From Microbacterium oxydans (GTDB lineage Bacteria > Actinomycetota > Actinomycetes > Actinomycetales > Microbacteriaceae), in NCBI RefSeq assembly GCF_006540085.1, contig NZ_BJOG01000004.1:310001-374000 (forward strand): a DNA stretch of 64,000 nt, read 5' to 3'. Below, in pieces: positions 9,248 through 16,906 of the stretch; positions within the stretch are counted from its first letter, which is position 1; each line of letters starts with the position of its first letter. A model generated the notes under the pieces. It ran no database searches. It saw only the letters and a program-made list of their open reading frames with translations, and was not told where the DNA came from. Both the position numbers and the translations under genes were made by a program.

Positions 9248-10021
9248 ATGTCCCGCAGGCCCGAATCAACGAACGCGATCGACTGCTCCGATCTGGTGAT
9301 CGACCGCATCGGCCACGGGATGCCGACGCGCGCGGTCGACGGTGTCACGTTCTCGCTGGCGCCCGGTGGGCTCATCTGCGTCGCCGGACCCACGGGCTCA
9401 GGAAAGTCGACGTTGGTCGCCGCCCTTGCCGGCTCCACCGACCCCTCGGTCAAGGTCGTCGGAGGCAGCGCCCAGGTCTGCGGCGTCGATGTGCGCCGTC
9501 CCGGTCGCAAACACCGCATCCTCACCTATCGCACCGGCTTCGTTCCGCAGGGCGCCGGGGCAGACCTGCCGCCTCGGCTCACCGTGAACGAGGTGATCGC
9601 GGAGCCGATCCTCATCCGGGAGCGCCGGGTGAACACCAAGGCCCTCTCGATCCGCGTGGCCATGCTGCTCGACGAGCTGCACCTGCCGCTCGGGACCGCG
9701 TCGAAGTTCCCCTACGAACTCAGCGCCGGCATGCGCCAGCGTGTGGCCATCGCGCGGTCGTTCGTGCTCGAGCCGAAGGTGCTCATCGCCGACGAGGTGC
9801 TCGCGAACCTCGACCTCGAGGTGCGTCCGGTGGTCTTCGACGCGATCACCCGCCGTCGCAGGGAGCAGTCGATGGCGGCCCTCCTCGTGACCAACGACGC
9901 CGACTTCATCCGCGAACTGAACGCCGAGACCCTCATGCTCCGCAGTGGGCATGTCGTGGCCCGCGGAGTCGGCAAGGACCTGCTCTGGGTGCCGAACGCG
10001 GAGTCGGACTCACGGCACTGA
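9248..10021 (+). CDS. Orphan ABC-type ATP-binding protein
   Basis: A 257-residue single ABC domain with Walker A GPTGSGKST, a Q-loop at FVPQGAG, the signature LSAGMRQRVAIARS and Walker B VLIADEV. The signature has Ala and Met where LSGGQ is usual. Asp replaces the usual His in the switch segment VTNDADF, so the switch histidine appears to be missing. No permease or binding protein is adjacent. It resembles dipeptide/nickel-type ATPases but the cargo is unknown. It could pair with a distant permease or have a non-transport role. Confidence 0.78.
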   Translation: MSRRPESTNAIDCSDLVIDRIGHGMPTRAVDGVTFSLAPGGLICVAGPTGSGKSTLVAALAGSTDPSVKVVGGSAQVCGVDVRRPGRKHRILTYRTGFVPQGAGADLPPRLTVNEVIAEPILIRERRVNTKALSIRVAMLLDELHLPLGTASKFPYELSAGMRQRVAIARSFVLEPKVLIADEVLANLDLEVRPVVFDAITRRRREQSMAALLVTNDADFIRELNAETLMLRSGHVVARGVGKDLLWVPNAESDSRH

Positions 10022-10061
10022 CCCCGACACGCCCGGCATCCCGGAACCGTGCCGCCGTGTC

Positions 10062-10089
10062 GTGAACACCTCCGGGAGTTTGCTAAGCT
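10062..10089 (+). promoter_or_regulatory. Probable tRNA-Asn promoter
   Basis: An extended -10 TGCTAAGCT (hexamer TAAGCT at 10084-10089) lies about 30 bases before the tRNA 5' end. A GTGAAC at 10062-10067, 16 nt upstream, may be the -35. Confidence 0.45.
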
Positions 10090-10118
10090 TGACGAGTTGC
10101 CCGCTCAGCGGCGCACAT

Positions 10119-10194
10119 TCCTCGGTAGCTCAATTGGCAGAGCAGCCGGCTGTTAACCGGCAGGTTCTTGGTTCGAGTCCAAGCCGGGGAGCCA
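10119..10194 (+). tRNA. tRNA-Asn (anticodon GTT)
   Basis: A 76-base cloverleaf. The acceptor arm TCCTCGG pairs with CCGGGGA with one T-G wobble, followed by discriminator G and an encoded CCA at 10192-10194. The D-arm sequence GCTCAATTGGCAGAGC is canonical. The anticodon stem GCCGG/CCGGC encloses loop CTGTTAA with GTT at 10152-10154. The T-arm reads TTCTTGGTTCGAGTCCAAG. No intron is present. It is followed at once by a strong hairpin. Confidence 0.97.
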
Positions 10195-10199
10195 ATCGG

Positions 10200-10227
10200 A
10201 AAAGCCCCCTCCACGGAGGGGGCTTTT
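10200..10227 (+). terminator. Rho-independent terminator of tRNA-Asn
   Basis: AAAAGCCCCCTCC (10200-10212) pairs perfectly with GGAGGGGGCTTTT (10215-10227). The A-run before and T-run after make it work in both directions. It begins six bases after the tRNA CCA. Confidence 0.9.
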
Positions 10228-10254
10228 CTCGTTCTCCGGCGGGCCGAGAGATCC

Positions 10255-10306
10255 TGTCGAGTCCAGACTCGACAGAAGGAGCCCCTCCGTGGGGAGAGGC
10301 TCCTTC
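10255..10306 (-). terminator. Two adjacent hairpins ending the APC permease transcript
   Basis: First, TGTCGAGT (10255-10262) and ACTCGACA (10267-10274) form a perfect 8-bp stem with a 4-base loop. Second, GAAGGAGCC (10275-10283) pairs with GGCTCCTTC (10298-10306). Both lie just downstream of the leftward permease stop at 10323 and face the tRNA terminator. Confidence 0.65.
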
Positions 10307-10322
10307 GATCGGCGGTGTCGGG

Positions 10323-11759
10323 TCAGCCGACGCCCTCCATCGCGCTCGTCTCGGTGTTGCCGATGCGGGCGATGACGTCGGGACGACGTCGGGCGAGGTA
10401 GGCGTACCGGGTGAGCGCCAGGGCGACCGTCACCAGGAACACGTAGGGGATCACGTTGTACGGGAACGCCGGCACCGGCCACACGTTCGCGAAGAAGACG
10501 TAGCCCATGGTGCCGACCGCGACGGTCGCGCACACCTTCACGAGACCGTTGCGCATCTTCGCCCGCTGCGTGTAGACCACGCAGGCGATCGCCACGAGGG
10601 CGTAGGCGACCATGTAGCCGTAGGTGCCCCAGGTGTTCACCCACACGAGGATCTCGCCGGTCGCCGCTCCCGAGAGCAGCAGCACGATGTCGACCGCGAC
10701 GGCCGCCGCTCCGGCGATGATCAGGACGCGATGAGGTGTGAGGTGCTGCTCGTGCGTGCGTCCGAAGCGCTCGGCGACGACGCCCTCTTTGCCCATCACG
10801 TAGACGATGCGGCCGATCACGTTGAGGGGTGCGACCACGACGGCGAAGAACGACGCGGAGACGCCGAAGGTGAGCACGGCGGCGAACCAGCCGGGCATCC
10901 CGATCAGGGCCGACATGCTCTCCAGCGGGCTGGAGGCGGTGGCGAGATCGTCACCGAGCACGGTGATCTGCGTGTAGGCGGCGAAGACGTAGAGCACGCC
11001 GACGCCGAGAGCGCTCCACATGATCGCGCGGGGGATCGCCTTGTACGGCTCCTTGGCCTCTCGCCCGAGGGCATCGGCGGAGGAGAAACCCACGAAACCG
11101 AGGATGCCGAGCACCATGCCGGACGCGATTCCCTGGAACGACGATCCTGTCGCGAGCACCTGCGCGGGGTCCCAGGCGGCGGGACCCGCCCAGACCAGCG
11201 CCGTGATCAGGAGCACGAGGATGATGCCGACGGACACGAGCTCGAGGACGAGCGACACCCGCGCGGACAGGCGGATGCCGCGGATGGTGAACAGCGTCGC
11301 CAGGCCGCCGAGCACGATTGCGAGGCCGATGTCCCAGCCGAGTCCCTGGGCGGGGAGTCCCAGCATGCTGAGGAACTGCGCCATGTAGCTCACGGACCCG
11401 CTGAGGGAGGCCGCCGCGATGCCGAAGCAGCCGATCAGCAGTGTCACACCAGCGAGGAACGCGCCGAACGGGCCGAGGCCCTTGGACACGTACGTGTACA
11501 GCGACCCGGCGGAGGCGTGCTTGCGGGCGAACACCACCACGCAGTATCCGACGCACAGGATCACGATGGTGGCGAGGGCGAAGGCGTAGATGGTGCCGTT
11601 GCCCGCACCGAGGAAGATGGCCGCCGCCGTGAAGGCGATGACGGCGCTGGGAGCGATGTTGGCGATGGCCTGGGCGGCGAGCTCTGGTCCGCTCATGACG
11701 CCGGTGCGAAGACCGGCATCCCGGGGGACGCCAGGCGGGGCGACGACGGTGTCTGACAT
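10323..11759 (-). CDS. APC-superfamily amino acid/polyamine permease
   Basis: A 478-residue secondary transporter with about twelve membrane helices. The first helix carries GPELAAQAIANIAPSAVIAFTAA. The helix-6 region FVGFSSADALGREAKEPYKAIPRAI is the APC signature. It should take up an amino acid, amine or amino alcohol by proton coupling; the substrate is not readable. The ATG at 11759 has a good AGGAGAAC ribosome site; a longer frame upstream is only low-complexity proline-rich translation. It lies downstream of, and probably in one transcript with, the alcohol dehydrogenase, and divergent from a PucR regulator. Confidence 0.88.
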   Translation of the reverse strand: MSDTVVAPPGVPRDAGLRTGVMSGPELAAQAIANIAPSAVIAFTAAAIFLGAGNGTIYAFALATIVILCVGYCVVVFARKHASAGSLYTYVSKGLGPFGAFLAGVTLLIGCFGIAAASLSGSVSYMAQFLSMLGLPAQGLGWDIGLAIVLGGLATLFTIRGIRLSARVSLVLELVSVGIILVLLITALVWAGPAAWDPAQVLATGSSFQGIASGMVLGILGFVGFSSADALGREAKEPYKAIPRAIMWSALGVGVLYVFAAYTQITVLGDDLATASSPLESMSALIGMPGWFAAVLTFGVSASFFAVVVAPLNVIGRIVYVMGKEGVVAERFGRTHEQHLTPHRVLIIAGAAAVAVDIVLLLSGAATGEILVWVNTWGTYGYMVAYALVAIACVVYTQRAKMRNGLVKVCATVAVGTMGYVFFANVWPVPAFPYNVIPYVFLVTVALALTRYAYLARRRPDVIARIGNTETSAMEGVG

Positions 11760-11787
11760 GGTTCTCCTGGATTCGGGTTTCAGGGTC

Positions 11788-11823
11788 GGGGATGGGGATG
11801 GGGATGGGGGATGGGGGATGGGG
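11788..11823. repeat. Six G-tracts separated by AT (G-quadruplex candidate)
   Basis: On the plus strand six runs of four or five G are each separated by AT, at 11788, 11794, 11800, 11806, 11813 and 11820. The array lies between the dehydrogenase stop and the permease start. For leftward transcription the G-rich strand is the template. It could fold into a quadruplex and modulate permease expression, or simply be a slippage-prone repeat. Confidence 0.8.
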
Positions 11824-11826
11824 TGC

Positions 11827-12924
11827 TCAGGGGATGAGCAGGGTACGCAGCGCCGAGCCGGTCTCGAGGTCATCCAGCGCGGCTGCGGCCTCGGCAAGAG
11901 GCCGGCGGCCCGAGATCAGCGGATCGATCTTGAGCTGTCCGTCCATGTAGCGGTCGACGAGGGCCGGGACATCGATGGAGGGGCGCACCGAGCCGTAGTT
12001 CGAGCCGAGGATGCGCTGATCCGCCTCTGCGAGGACGAGGGGCTCGAATGATGCGCGGGCGCCCGTCGGGGGAAGCCCGACGATCACGGCCGCACCACCG
12101 AGGCCGAGCATCTGGATCGACTGCTCGGTGGTGGAGGTGCGTCCGATCGCGTCGAACGCGTAATCGACACCGTCCGGGATGAGTTCGCGCAGCTGCGCCA
12201 CGGCATCGCCCTGGGAGGCGTCGATGCGGTCCGTGGCGCCGAACTGCAACGCCATCTGCGTCTTCTCCGGACGCACGTCGATCGCGACGATGCGCTCCGC
12301 ACCGGCGAGTCGCGCGCCCTGGACCACATTGAGGCCGACGCCACCACAGCCGATCACCACCACGGTCGATCCCGGTTCGACCGCCGCCGTGTTGAGGACC
12401 GCACCCACCCCGGTGGCCACGGCGCAACCGACGACCGCGACGACATCGAGCGGGGCGTCGTCGCGGACCTTGACGGCACCCGACGCGGGCACGACGACCT
12501 CTTCGGCGAAGGAGGAGACGCCGAGGTAGTGGTGGAGCTGCTCCCCGTCGCGGCTCAGACGCGATGTGCCATCGAAGAGCACGCCCAAGGGAGCGACGAC
12601 CGTCGCCACCTTCTGGCAGCGCGCCTCATGGCCGGCGCGGCAGTATCGACATTCCCCGCACGGCGGAACCCAGCTCAGGACCACGTGGTCGCCGACCGCC
12701 AGGGTCGTGACGCCCGCGCCGAGTTCGGTCACGACACCGGAGCCCTCGTGCCCCATCACCAGGGGCGCGGCAGCATCCCACTCGCCGCGCTTCACATGGA
12801 GGTCGGAGTGGCAGACGCCCGCAGCGGCGATGCGGACGCGCACCTCGCCGGCGCGGGGCGGAGCGAGGTCGACGTCGACGAACTCGATCGGAGACTGCGG
12901 ATCGCGGAAGACAACAGCTTTCAT
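11827..12924 (-). CDS. Zinc-dependent alcohol dehydrogenase (MDR superfamily)
   Basis: A 365-residue NAD(P)-linked medium-chain dehydrogenase that oxidises an alcohol or reduces an aldehyde. The catalytic zinc ligands are seen as C38-H-S-D and GHEGSG. The structural zinc loop has four Cys in CGECRYCRAGHEARC, and the Rossmann motif is VVIGCGGVGLNVV. The ATG at 12924 has AAGGATG upstream; the longer frame start is not supported. Class III or aryl-alcohol type is likely. Its position between a PucR regulator and an APC permease suggests catabolism of an imported amine or amino-alcohol skeleton, which is inference only. Confidence 0.9.
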   Translation of the reverse strand: MKAVVFRDPQSPIEFVDVDLAPPRAGEVRVRIAAAGVCHSDLHVKRGEWDAAAPLVMGHEGSGVVTELGAGVTTLAVGDHVVLSWVPPCGECRYCRAGHEARCQKVATVVAPLGVLFDGTSRLSRDGEQLHHYLGVSSFAEEVVVPASGAVKVRDDAPLDVVAVVGCAVATGVGAVLNTAAVEPGSTVVVIGCGGVGLNVVQGARLAGAERIVAIDVRPEKTQMALQFGATDRIDASQGDAVAQLRELIPDGVDYAFDAIGRTSTTEQSIQMLGLGGAAVIVGLPPTGARASFEPLVLAEADQRILGSNYGSVRPSIDVPALVDRYMDGQLKIDPLISGRRPLAEAAAALDDLETGSALRTLLIP

Positions 12925-12981
12925 GACATCCTTCGGGTAAGTGGGGATGCCGACGATGCTAGGAGACTGCCGACCTGGAGG

Positions 12982-12994
12982 CATTCGACGAATG
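12982..12994. promoter_or_regulatory. 13-bp perfect palindrome, candidate PucR operator
   Basis: CATTCG-A-CGAATG sits in the 113-bp divergent region between the dehydrogenase and the PucR gene, 32 bases upstream of the PucR -10. Two looser GTG...CAC repeats (12994-13005 and 13010-13020) lie between it and the -10. This is the expected place for an autoregulatory or divergent operator. Confidence 0.5.
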
Positions 12995-13025
12995 TGTGGA
13001 TTCACTGCGTGGGAGTCACACTTTG

Positions 13026-13037
13026 TATGATCGGCAG
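13026..13037 (+). promoter_or_regulatory. Leaderless promoter -10 (TATGAT) of the PucR gene
   Basis: TATGAT at 13026-13031, spacer CGGCAG, then the GTG at 13038. A near-consensus -10 at the standard leaderless distance selects this start over the GTG at 12996. TTCACT at 13001-13006 could be a weak -35. Confidence 0.65.
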
Positions 13038-14456
13038 GTGGCTCGTGATGTCGCCTCCGTGGCGCGATACCTCCAAGGACGGCTTCTGGACGGAGCGGTG
13101 CCGAGCTCGCGTCACGTGAACTCCGTCGTCGGTCTGGACTCCTTCAGTGCTCCTTCCGAGCACCTCTTCACCACCCTGGTCGTCGTCGAGGTCGCTCAGC
13201 TCGGCGAACTGGTCGACGACCCGGAGAAGCTCGCACTGCTCCAGGACGCGGTCGTGGTCACCGCCGCGGACACGCCGGCGGTGCACCAGGTGCTCGAGGA
13301 ACGACGCATCACGTCGATCGTCGGAGCGGGTATCGCCGACGAGCTGTTGACGCCGACGCTGACCGCGCTGCTCGCCGTCGACCAGGCAGCCGAAGCCAGG
13401 GCGATCACCTCTGCGATGCGCGTGCTGACCCTCGCCGCTCGACGAAGCGGGATCACCGGTGTCATCGCCGAACTCGCGCACCGGATCGACGGCTGGGCGG
13501 TGCTTCTCGACCGACATGGCGAGGTCATCACGACGGCCGGGGCGGGAAGCCTGCATATCGACGACGCGATCGCGGTCGCCGTCGGTCGCCCCGTCCGGGT
13601 GCGCCATCGCGCCCTGCAGGTGCATCCGGTCGGCCCCGGTCAAGACATCACCGCGCAGCTCGTCACCGCCCCGCGCAACGACAGCTCAGGGCGCGGAAGG
13701 GAGCTCAGCTCTCAAGCGGCGGCCCTGCTGGACCTGCTGATGCGCACGCGCGACAGCAGCCACCTCGAGCGTCTCGGACGTTCGATGATGCTGGAGACCG
13801 TGCTCGAGGGTGGGGAGGAGGCCGCCCGGCTCCTCCGCCGCTGGGGTGTGCACGAGAGAAGTCTCATGGGATTCGCCCTCGTCTCGCGCACGAGCGGCGT
13901 CGATACCGAGCATCTGCTCGCGCTGTGGCTCGACGAGCTCGGGGCCGAGCATGTGTTCGCCGCTCAGCGCGGACTGATCCGCGGTGTCGTCCGGGAGGAA
14001 CACGCGGAGGAGATCGCGCATCGTGTGCGGACCTTCGCCTCGACGCTCTACCTCGGTCTCGGTCGTCCGAGTGCGACGGACGCGCTCGCGCGCAGCGTCG
14101 ACGAAGCCCGCCAGGCGAGCGAGACCGCGCGGGCGGGTGGTGAGCGCGTCGTCAGGTACGAGTCCATCCCCACGGTGTCCCTGGTGCTCGGGCACCTGGG
14201 ACCGGATCAGACGCAGCGCATCGGGAGGCTCCTCGACCCGCTGAGGGGTGCTGAACAGCACCCGGAGCTGATCGAGACCCTGCGTGTCTTCCTCGCCACG
14301 AACAGCGCCTGGGGCGAGAGCGCGACGCGACTGCGAATCCATCGGCAGACGCTGGCGGCGCGGATCCGACGCATCGAGGATCTGCTGGGACTGTCCATGG
14401 CCGACCCCGACGACCGCGTGGCTGCCTGGTTGGCTCTGCGCGCCTCGGACGACTGA
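13038..14456 (+). CDS. PucR-family transcriptional regulator
   Basis: A 472-residue activator-type regulator. It has an N-terminal PucR sensor region, a central GGDEF-like/CdaR domain and a C-terminal HTH_30 DNA-binding domain, seen as LRVFLATNSAWGESATRLRIHRQTLAARIRRIEDLLGL split over its helices. PucR proteins usually control neighbouring purine, amine or amino-acid catabolic genes. It is divergent from the dehydrogenase-permease pair, its most likely target. The chosen GTG removes 14 residues that would lie upstream of the likely transcription start. The effector is unknown. Confidence 0.88.
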   Translation: MARDVASVARYLQGRLLDGAVPSSRHVNSVVGLDSFSAPSEHLFTTLVVVEVAQLGELVDDPEKLALLQDAVVVTAADTPAVHQVLEERRITSIVGAGIADELLTPTLTALLAVDQAAEARAITSAMRVLTLAARRSGITGVIAELAHRIDGWAVLLDRHGEVITTAGAGSLHIDDAIAVAVGRPVRVRHRALQVHPVGPGQDITAQLVTAPRNDSSGRGRELSSQAAALLDLLMRTRDSSHLERLGRSMMLETVLEGGEEAARLLRRWGVHERSLMGFALVSRTSGVDTEHLLALWLDELGAEHVFAAQRGLIRGVVREEHAEEIAHRVRTFASTLYLGLGRPSATDALARSVDEARQASETARAGGERVVRYESIPTVSLVLGHLGPDQTQRIGRLLDPLRGAEQHPELIETLRVFLATNSAWGESATRLRIHRQTLAARIRRIEDLLGLSMADPDDRVAAWLALRASDD

Positions 14457-14472
14457 ACCATCGCGGGTACGA

Positions 14473-14504
14473 AGAAGGGCCCCGCCACGAGGCGGAGCCC
14501 TTCT
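14473..14504. terminator. Bidirectional terminator between PucR and lipoprotein genes
   Basis: A 14-bp stem with one mismatch. AGAAGGGCCCCGCC (14473-14486) pairs with GGCGGAGCCCTTCT (14491-14504), loop ACGA. It lies between two convergent stops. Confidence 0.85.
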
Positions 14505-14517
14505 CTGCGACTGCGGG

Positions 14518-15033
14518 TCAGCGTGCGGCGCCGGCCAGCGAGCCGGTGGTCTGCCCGGCCGGGTCGAAGATGATGCACTGGATCACGCGGTCGTTGTTCT
14601 TCTCCCAGGAGTCCTTGGTGGGAACGAGCGTGGTGACGTTGAGAGCGGAGTCGTCGTAGGCGACGCCGACGAACGAGGTGTACGCGTCTCCGACGCACTC
14701 CTGCGTCGCCGCGTCGATGTCGGTGTCGGAGAACTCGCCGTCCGGCATCGTGATCTCGTAGTACACCTCCTGGTCGTGCGGGTCGGTGCAGGGGAGGACG
14801 TTGGCATCCGTGAGCATGCCGGTTCCGGTGTCGAGCATGCAGTCGCCCAGCTTCACCGAGAAGACGCCGACGTTCGAGCTCTCGGTGACCTGGCCGGTCT
14901 CCTCATCGCGGTTGGCGTCGCCGGAACCGCTGCCGAGAATACCGTTGAGGGCGCTGCAACCGGTCAGGGCGACCGAGAGCGCCACTGCCGATCCTGCGAG
15001 CATCAGAGCCCGTCGATCGCGCATCTTCATCAT
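14518..15033 (-). CDS. Septum-formation-domain lipoprotein
   Basis: A 171-residue secreted lipoprotein. The signal peptide has basic residues KMRDRR, a hydrophobic stretch and the lipobox VALTGC, so lipidation is on the Cys near residue 26. The mature part has the spacing of actinobacterial Septum_form/DUF4190-associated extracellular domains (VKLGDCML, VLPCTDPHDQEVYYEI, ATQECVGDAY, NDRVIQCII), with paired Cys probably forming disulfides. The function is unproven; a cell-surface sensing or envelope role is usual for the family. The ribosome site GGAGGGG precedes the start. Three Met codons within four residues leave the exact start open. Confidence 0.82.
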   Translation of the reverse strand: MMKMRDRRALMLAGSAVALSVALTGCSALNGILGSGSGDANRDEETGQVTESSNVGVFSVKLGDCMLDTGTGMLTDANVLPCTDPHDQEVYYEITMPDGEFSDTDIDAATQECVGDAYTSFVGVAYDDSALNVTTLVPTKDSWEKNNDRVIQCIIFDPAGQTTGSLAGAAR

Positions 15034-15153
15034 GATTGTTTCCCCTCCGAAGCGTGATGTGGAGGCACGATGAAAGCCCCCGCCGCGAACACGTTAGCCG
15101 TCACCGAGTCTGTGATGCAACTCGGAGGAGGCTGTGGTTCTGCTGGGAGCGGC

Positions 15154-15720
15154 TCACCCCTCGAGGTCGTCGACGCCGGGCATCCAGCTCGCGCCTGGCC
15201 GCCCCCAGCCGCGCTTGCGGGCGATCTTCTGCACGGTCTTCCAGTCCCCGTCGGAGAGACGGTCGACGTACAGGATGCCGTCGAGGTGATCGAACTCGTG
15301 CTGCATGATGCGGGCACGCCAGCCGTCCACGTCGATCGAGACCGGCTGCCCCTCCAGGTCCGTCGCGGTCACGTGCACGCGCTCCGACCGGCGCAGGGGG
15401 AATCGCTCGCCCGGGAACGAGAGGCAGCCCTCTGACTCGAGGTCCGGATCGGCCTCGCCCGGTTCGAGCGGAACCATCCAAAGCTCGGGGTTGATGAGGA
15501 CACCACGCCACGGCTGGTCGTCGTCATCGACATATGCGTAGGTGTAGATCCGCAGGGGCACGCCGACCTGCGGGGCGGCCAAGCCGACTCCCGGTGCGGC
15601 ATCCATCGTCTCGAACATGTCCGCGACGAGGCTTCGGATGTCGTCGGTGATCTCGTCGACGGGGGAGGCGGGGGAGTGCAGGACGGGATCGCCCATGATG
15701 CGAATCGGAAGTACAGCCAC
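15154..15720 (-). CDS. def: Peptide deformylase
   Basis: A 188-residue metallo-enzyme that removes the formyl group from nascent N-terminal Met. All three motifs are seen: GVGLAAPQVG, EGCLSFPG (metal Cys) and QHEFDHLDG (metal His pair and catalytic Glu). The start is the GTG at 15720, placed 6 nt after a TAGGGT -10. Its promoter lies back to back with that of the DMT transporter, with only 43 bases between the two start codons. No ribosome site is visible, and the transcript should be leaderless. Confidence 0.96.
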   Translation of the reverse strand: MAVLPIRIMGDPVLHSPASPVDEITDDIRSLVADMFETMDAAPGVGLAAPQVGVPLRIYTYAYVDDDDQPWRGVLINPELWMVPLEPGEADPDLESEGCLSFPGERFPLRRSERVHVTATDLEGQPVSIDVDGWRARIMQHEFDHLDGILYVDRLSDGDWKTVQKIARKRGWGRPGASWMPGVDDLEG

Positions 15721-15763
15721 GTCACAACCCTAGTCGGCGGTGCGCGCCAGGTAGGGTCGTACT
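15721..15763. promoter_or_regulatory. Back-to-back overlapping leaderless promoters of def and the DMT transporter
   Basis: Leftward, TAGGGT (15732-15727) then TGTGAC and the def GTG at 15720. Rightward, TAGGGT (15752-15757) then CGTACT and the DMT GTG at 15764. The same hexamer and the same 6-nt spacer are used both ways. With a 17-nt spacer the -35 of each falls on or beside the -10 of the other, so the two RNA polymerases should compete. Confidence 0.7.
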
Positions 15764-16873
15764 GTGAGTGCTGGGGTGTGGATGAATGCGGTCGAGGACG
15801 TCGGCGATCAGCTCGTCGGCGCGTTCCAGAACCCCGGTCTGCTGCTCGGCATTCCGCTCGCCCTCGCCGGCGCCGTCTTCATGTCCCTCGGCGCGCAATA
15901 CCAGCACCGCGGCGTCGAGAAGGTCGAGCGTCTCAGCGGTGCCACCGGTGCGTCGGGACTGAGCTTCGATCAGCTCAAGCGGCTCCTGACCCGCCCGTCG
16001 TGGCTCATCGGCACGCTCATGCTCGGGCTCGCCGTCATCTGTCAGCTCGCCGCGCTCGTGCAGGCGCCGCTGATCGTGGTTCAGCCGCTCGGAGCGATCG
16101 CGCTCGTGATCACGACGCTGCTCAATGCGCGGATCTCCGGCCACTCGCCGACACGGCAATCGTTGACCGCCATCATCTGCTGCGTCGGCGGGATCTTCCT
16201 CTTCGTGTTCTTCGCCGCGATCTACGCGACAGAGCAAGAGGTGACCGACCGCGAGCTCTTCACCATCCTGGCGCTCCTGCTCGCCGTCATCATCGTCCTC
16301 GGCGCATGCTGGCTGATCCTGCGTCGCCGCATGCGTGCGCTGTTCTACGTGATCGGCGCCGGCATCCTCTACGGATTCGTGGCCACGCTCGCCAAGGTCG
16401 TCATCAAGCGCATCGAGGCGGGCCAGTTCGAGTGGATCACCGCCATCTGCGTGCTCGCCCTCATCTCGGCTGCGGCTGTCGGTGCCTACTTCGTGCAGAC
16501 GGCGTACAGCTCGGGTCCGCCCGACCTCGTGATCGCCGGACTCACCGTCGTCGACCCGCTCGTGGCGGTGCTCATCGGAATGGTCGTGCTGGGCGAAGCA
16601 GCCGCCGCGCCGTGGTGGGTGCTCGTGATCTTCGCCGTGGCCGGCGGGATCGCCGTATGGGGTGTCGTCGGGCTCGCCCGGTACCATCCCCAGGTGCTCA
16701 GCGACAGCCAGGAACTGGGGATACCGCGCGGCAGTGCGCCGGGCGCCCCCGGGCGGAGCGGGCAGGAGGACTCCACGGCATCGCCCTCGGCGATGGGCGC
16801 TCCCGAGCGCGCCGACGGCACCGTCGGGCCGGATGCGCCGCAGCGGGGCGATGGATCCTCGGAACACCCGTGA
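15764..16873 (+). CDS. DMT-superfamily (EamA-like) membrane transporter
   Basis: A 369-residue membrane protein with about nine to ten helices from residues 25 to 300, for example LALAGAVFMSLGAQY and GAGILYGFVATLAKVVIK. The family contains drug/metabolite exporters; this subgroup, in which the signature VQPLGAIALVITTLLNA is conserved, is widespread but uncharacterised in actinobacteria. The C-terminal 60 residues are Gly/Pro/Ser rich and likely disordered in the cytoplasm. The GTG at 15764 is selected by the leaderless promoter; a later ATG at 15782 is possible. Confidence 0.78.
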   Translation: MSAGVWMNAVEDVGDQLVGAFQNPGLLLGIPLALAGAVFMSLGAQYQHRGVEKVERLSGATGASGLSFDQLKRLLTRPSWLIGTLMLGLAVICQLAALVQAPLIVVQPLGAIALVITTLLNARISGHSPTRQSLTAIICCVGGIFLFVFFAAIYATEQEVTDRELFTILALLLAVIIVLGACWLILRRRMRALFYVIGAGILYGFVATLAKVVIKRIEAGQFEWITAICVLALISAAAVGAYFVQTAYSSGPPDLVIAGLTVVDPLVAVLIGMVVLGEAAAAPWWVLVIFAVAGGIAVWGVVGLARYHPQVLSDSQELGIPRGSAPGAPGRSGQEDSTASPSAMGAPERADGTVGPDAPQRGDGSSEHP

Positions 16874-16906
16874 CGCAGTCCCCGGGAGGGGCTGGGCTCG
16901 CAGGAA

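Noticed and set aside
10119..10322. Integration (att) site at the 3' end of tRNA-Asn
   Set aside because: No direct repeat of the tRNA 3' end, integrase or foreign-looking genes are present in the window.
9945..11756. 603-residue plus-strand frame across tRNA-Asn and the permease gene
   Set aside because: It reads through a tRNA and a terminator and is antisense to a real permease.
13002..13643. Minus-strand frame opposite the PucR N-terminus
   Set aside because: Shadow of the PucR gene with no start signal and no recognised motif.
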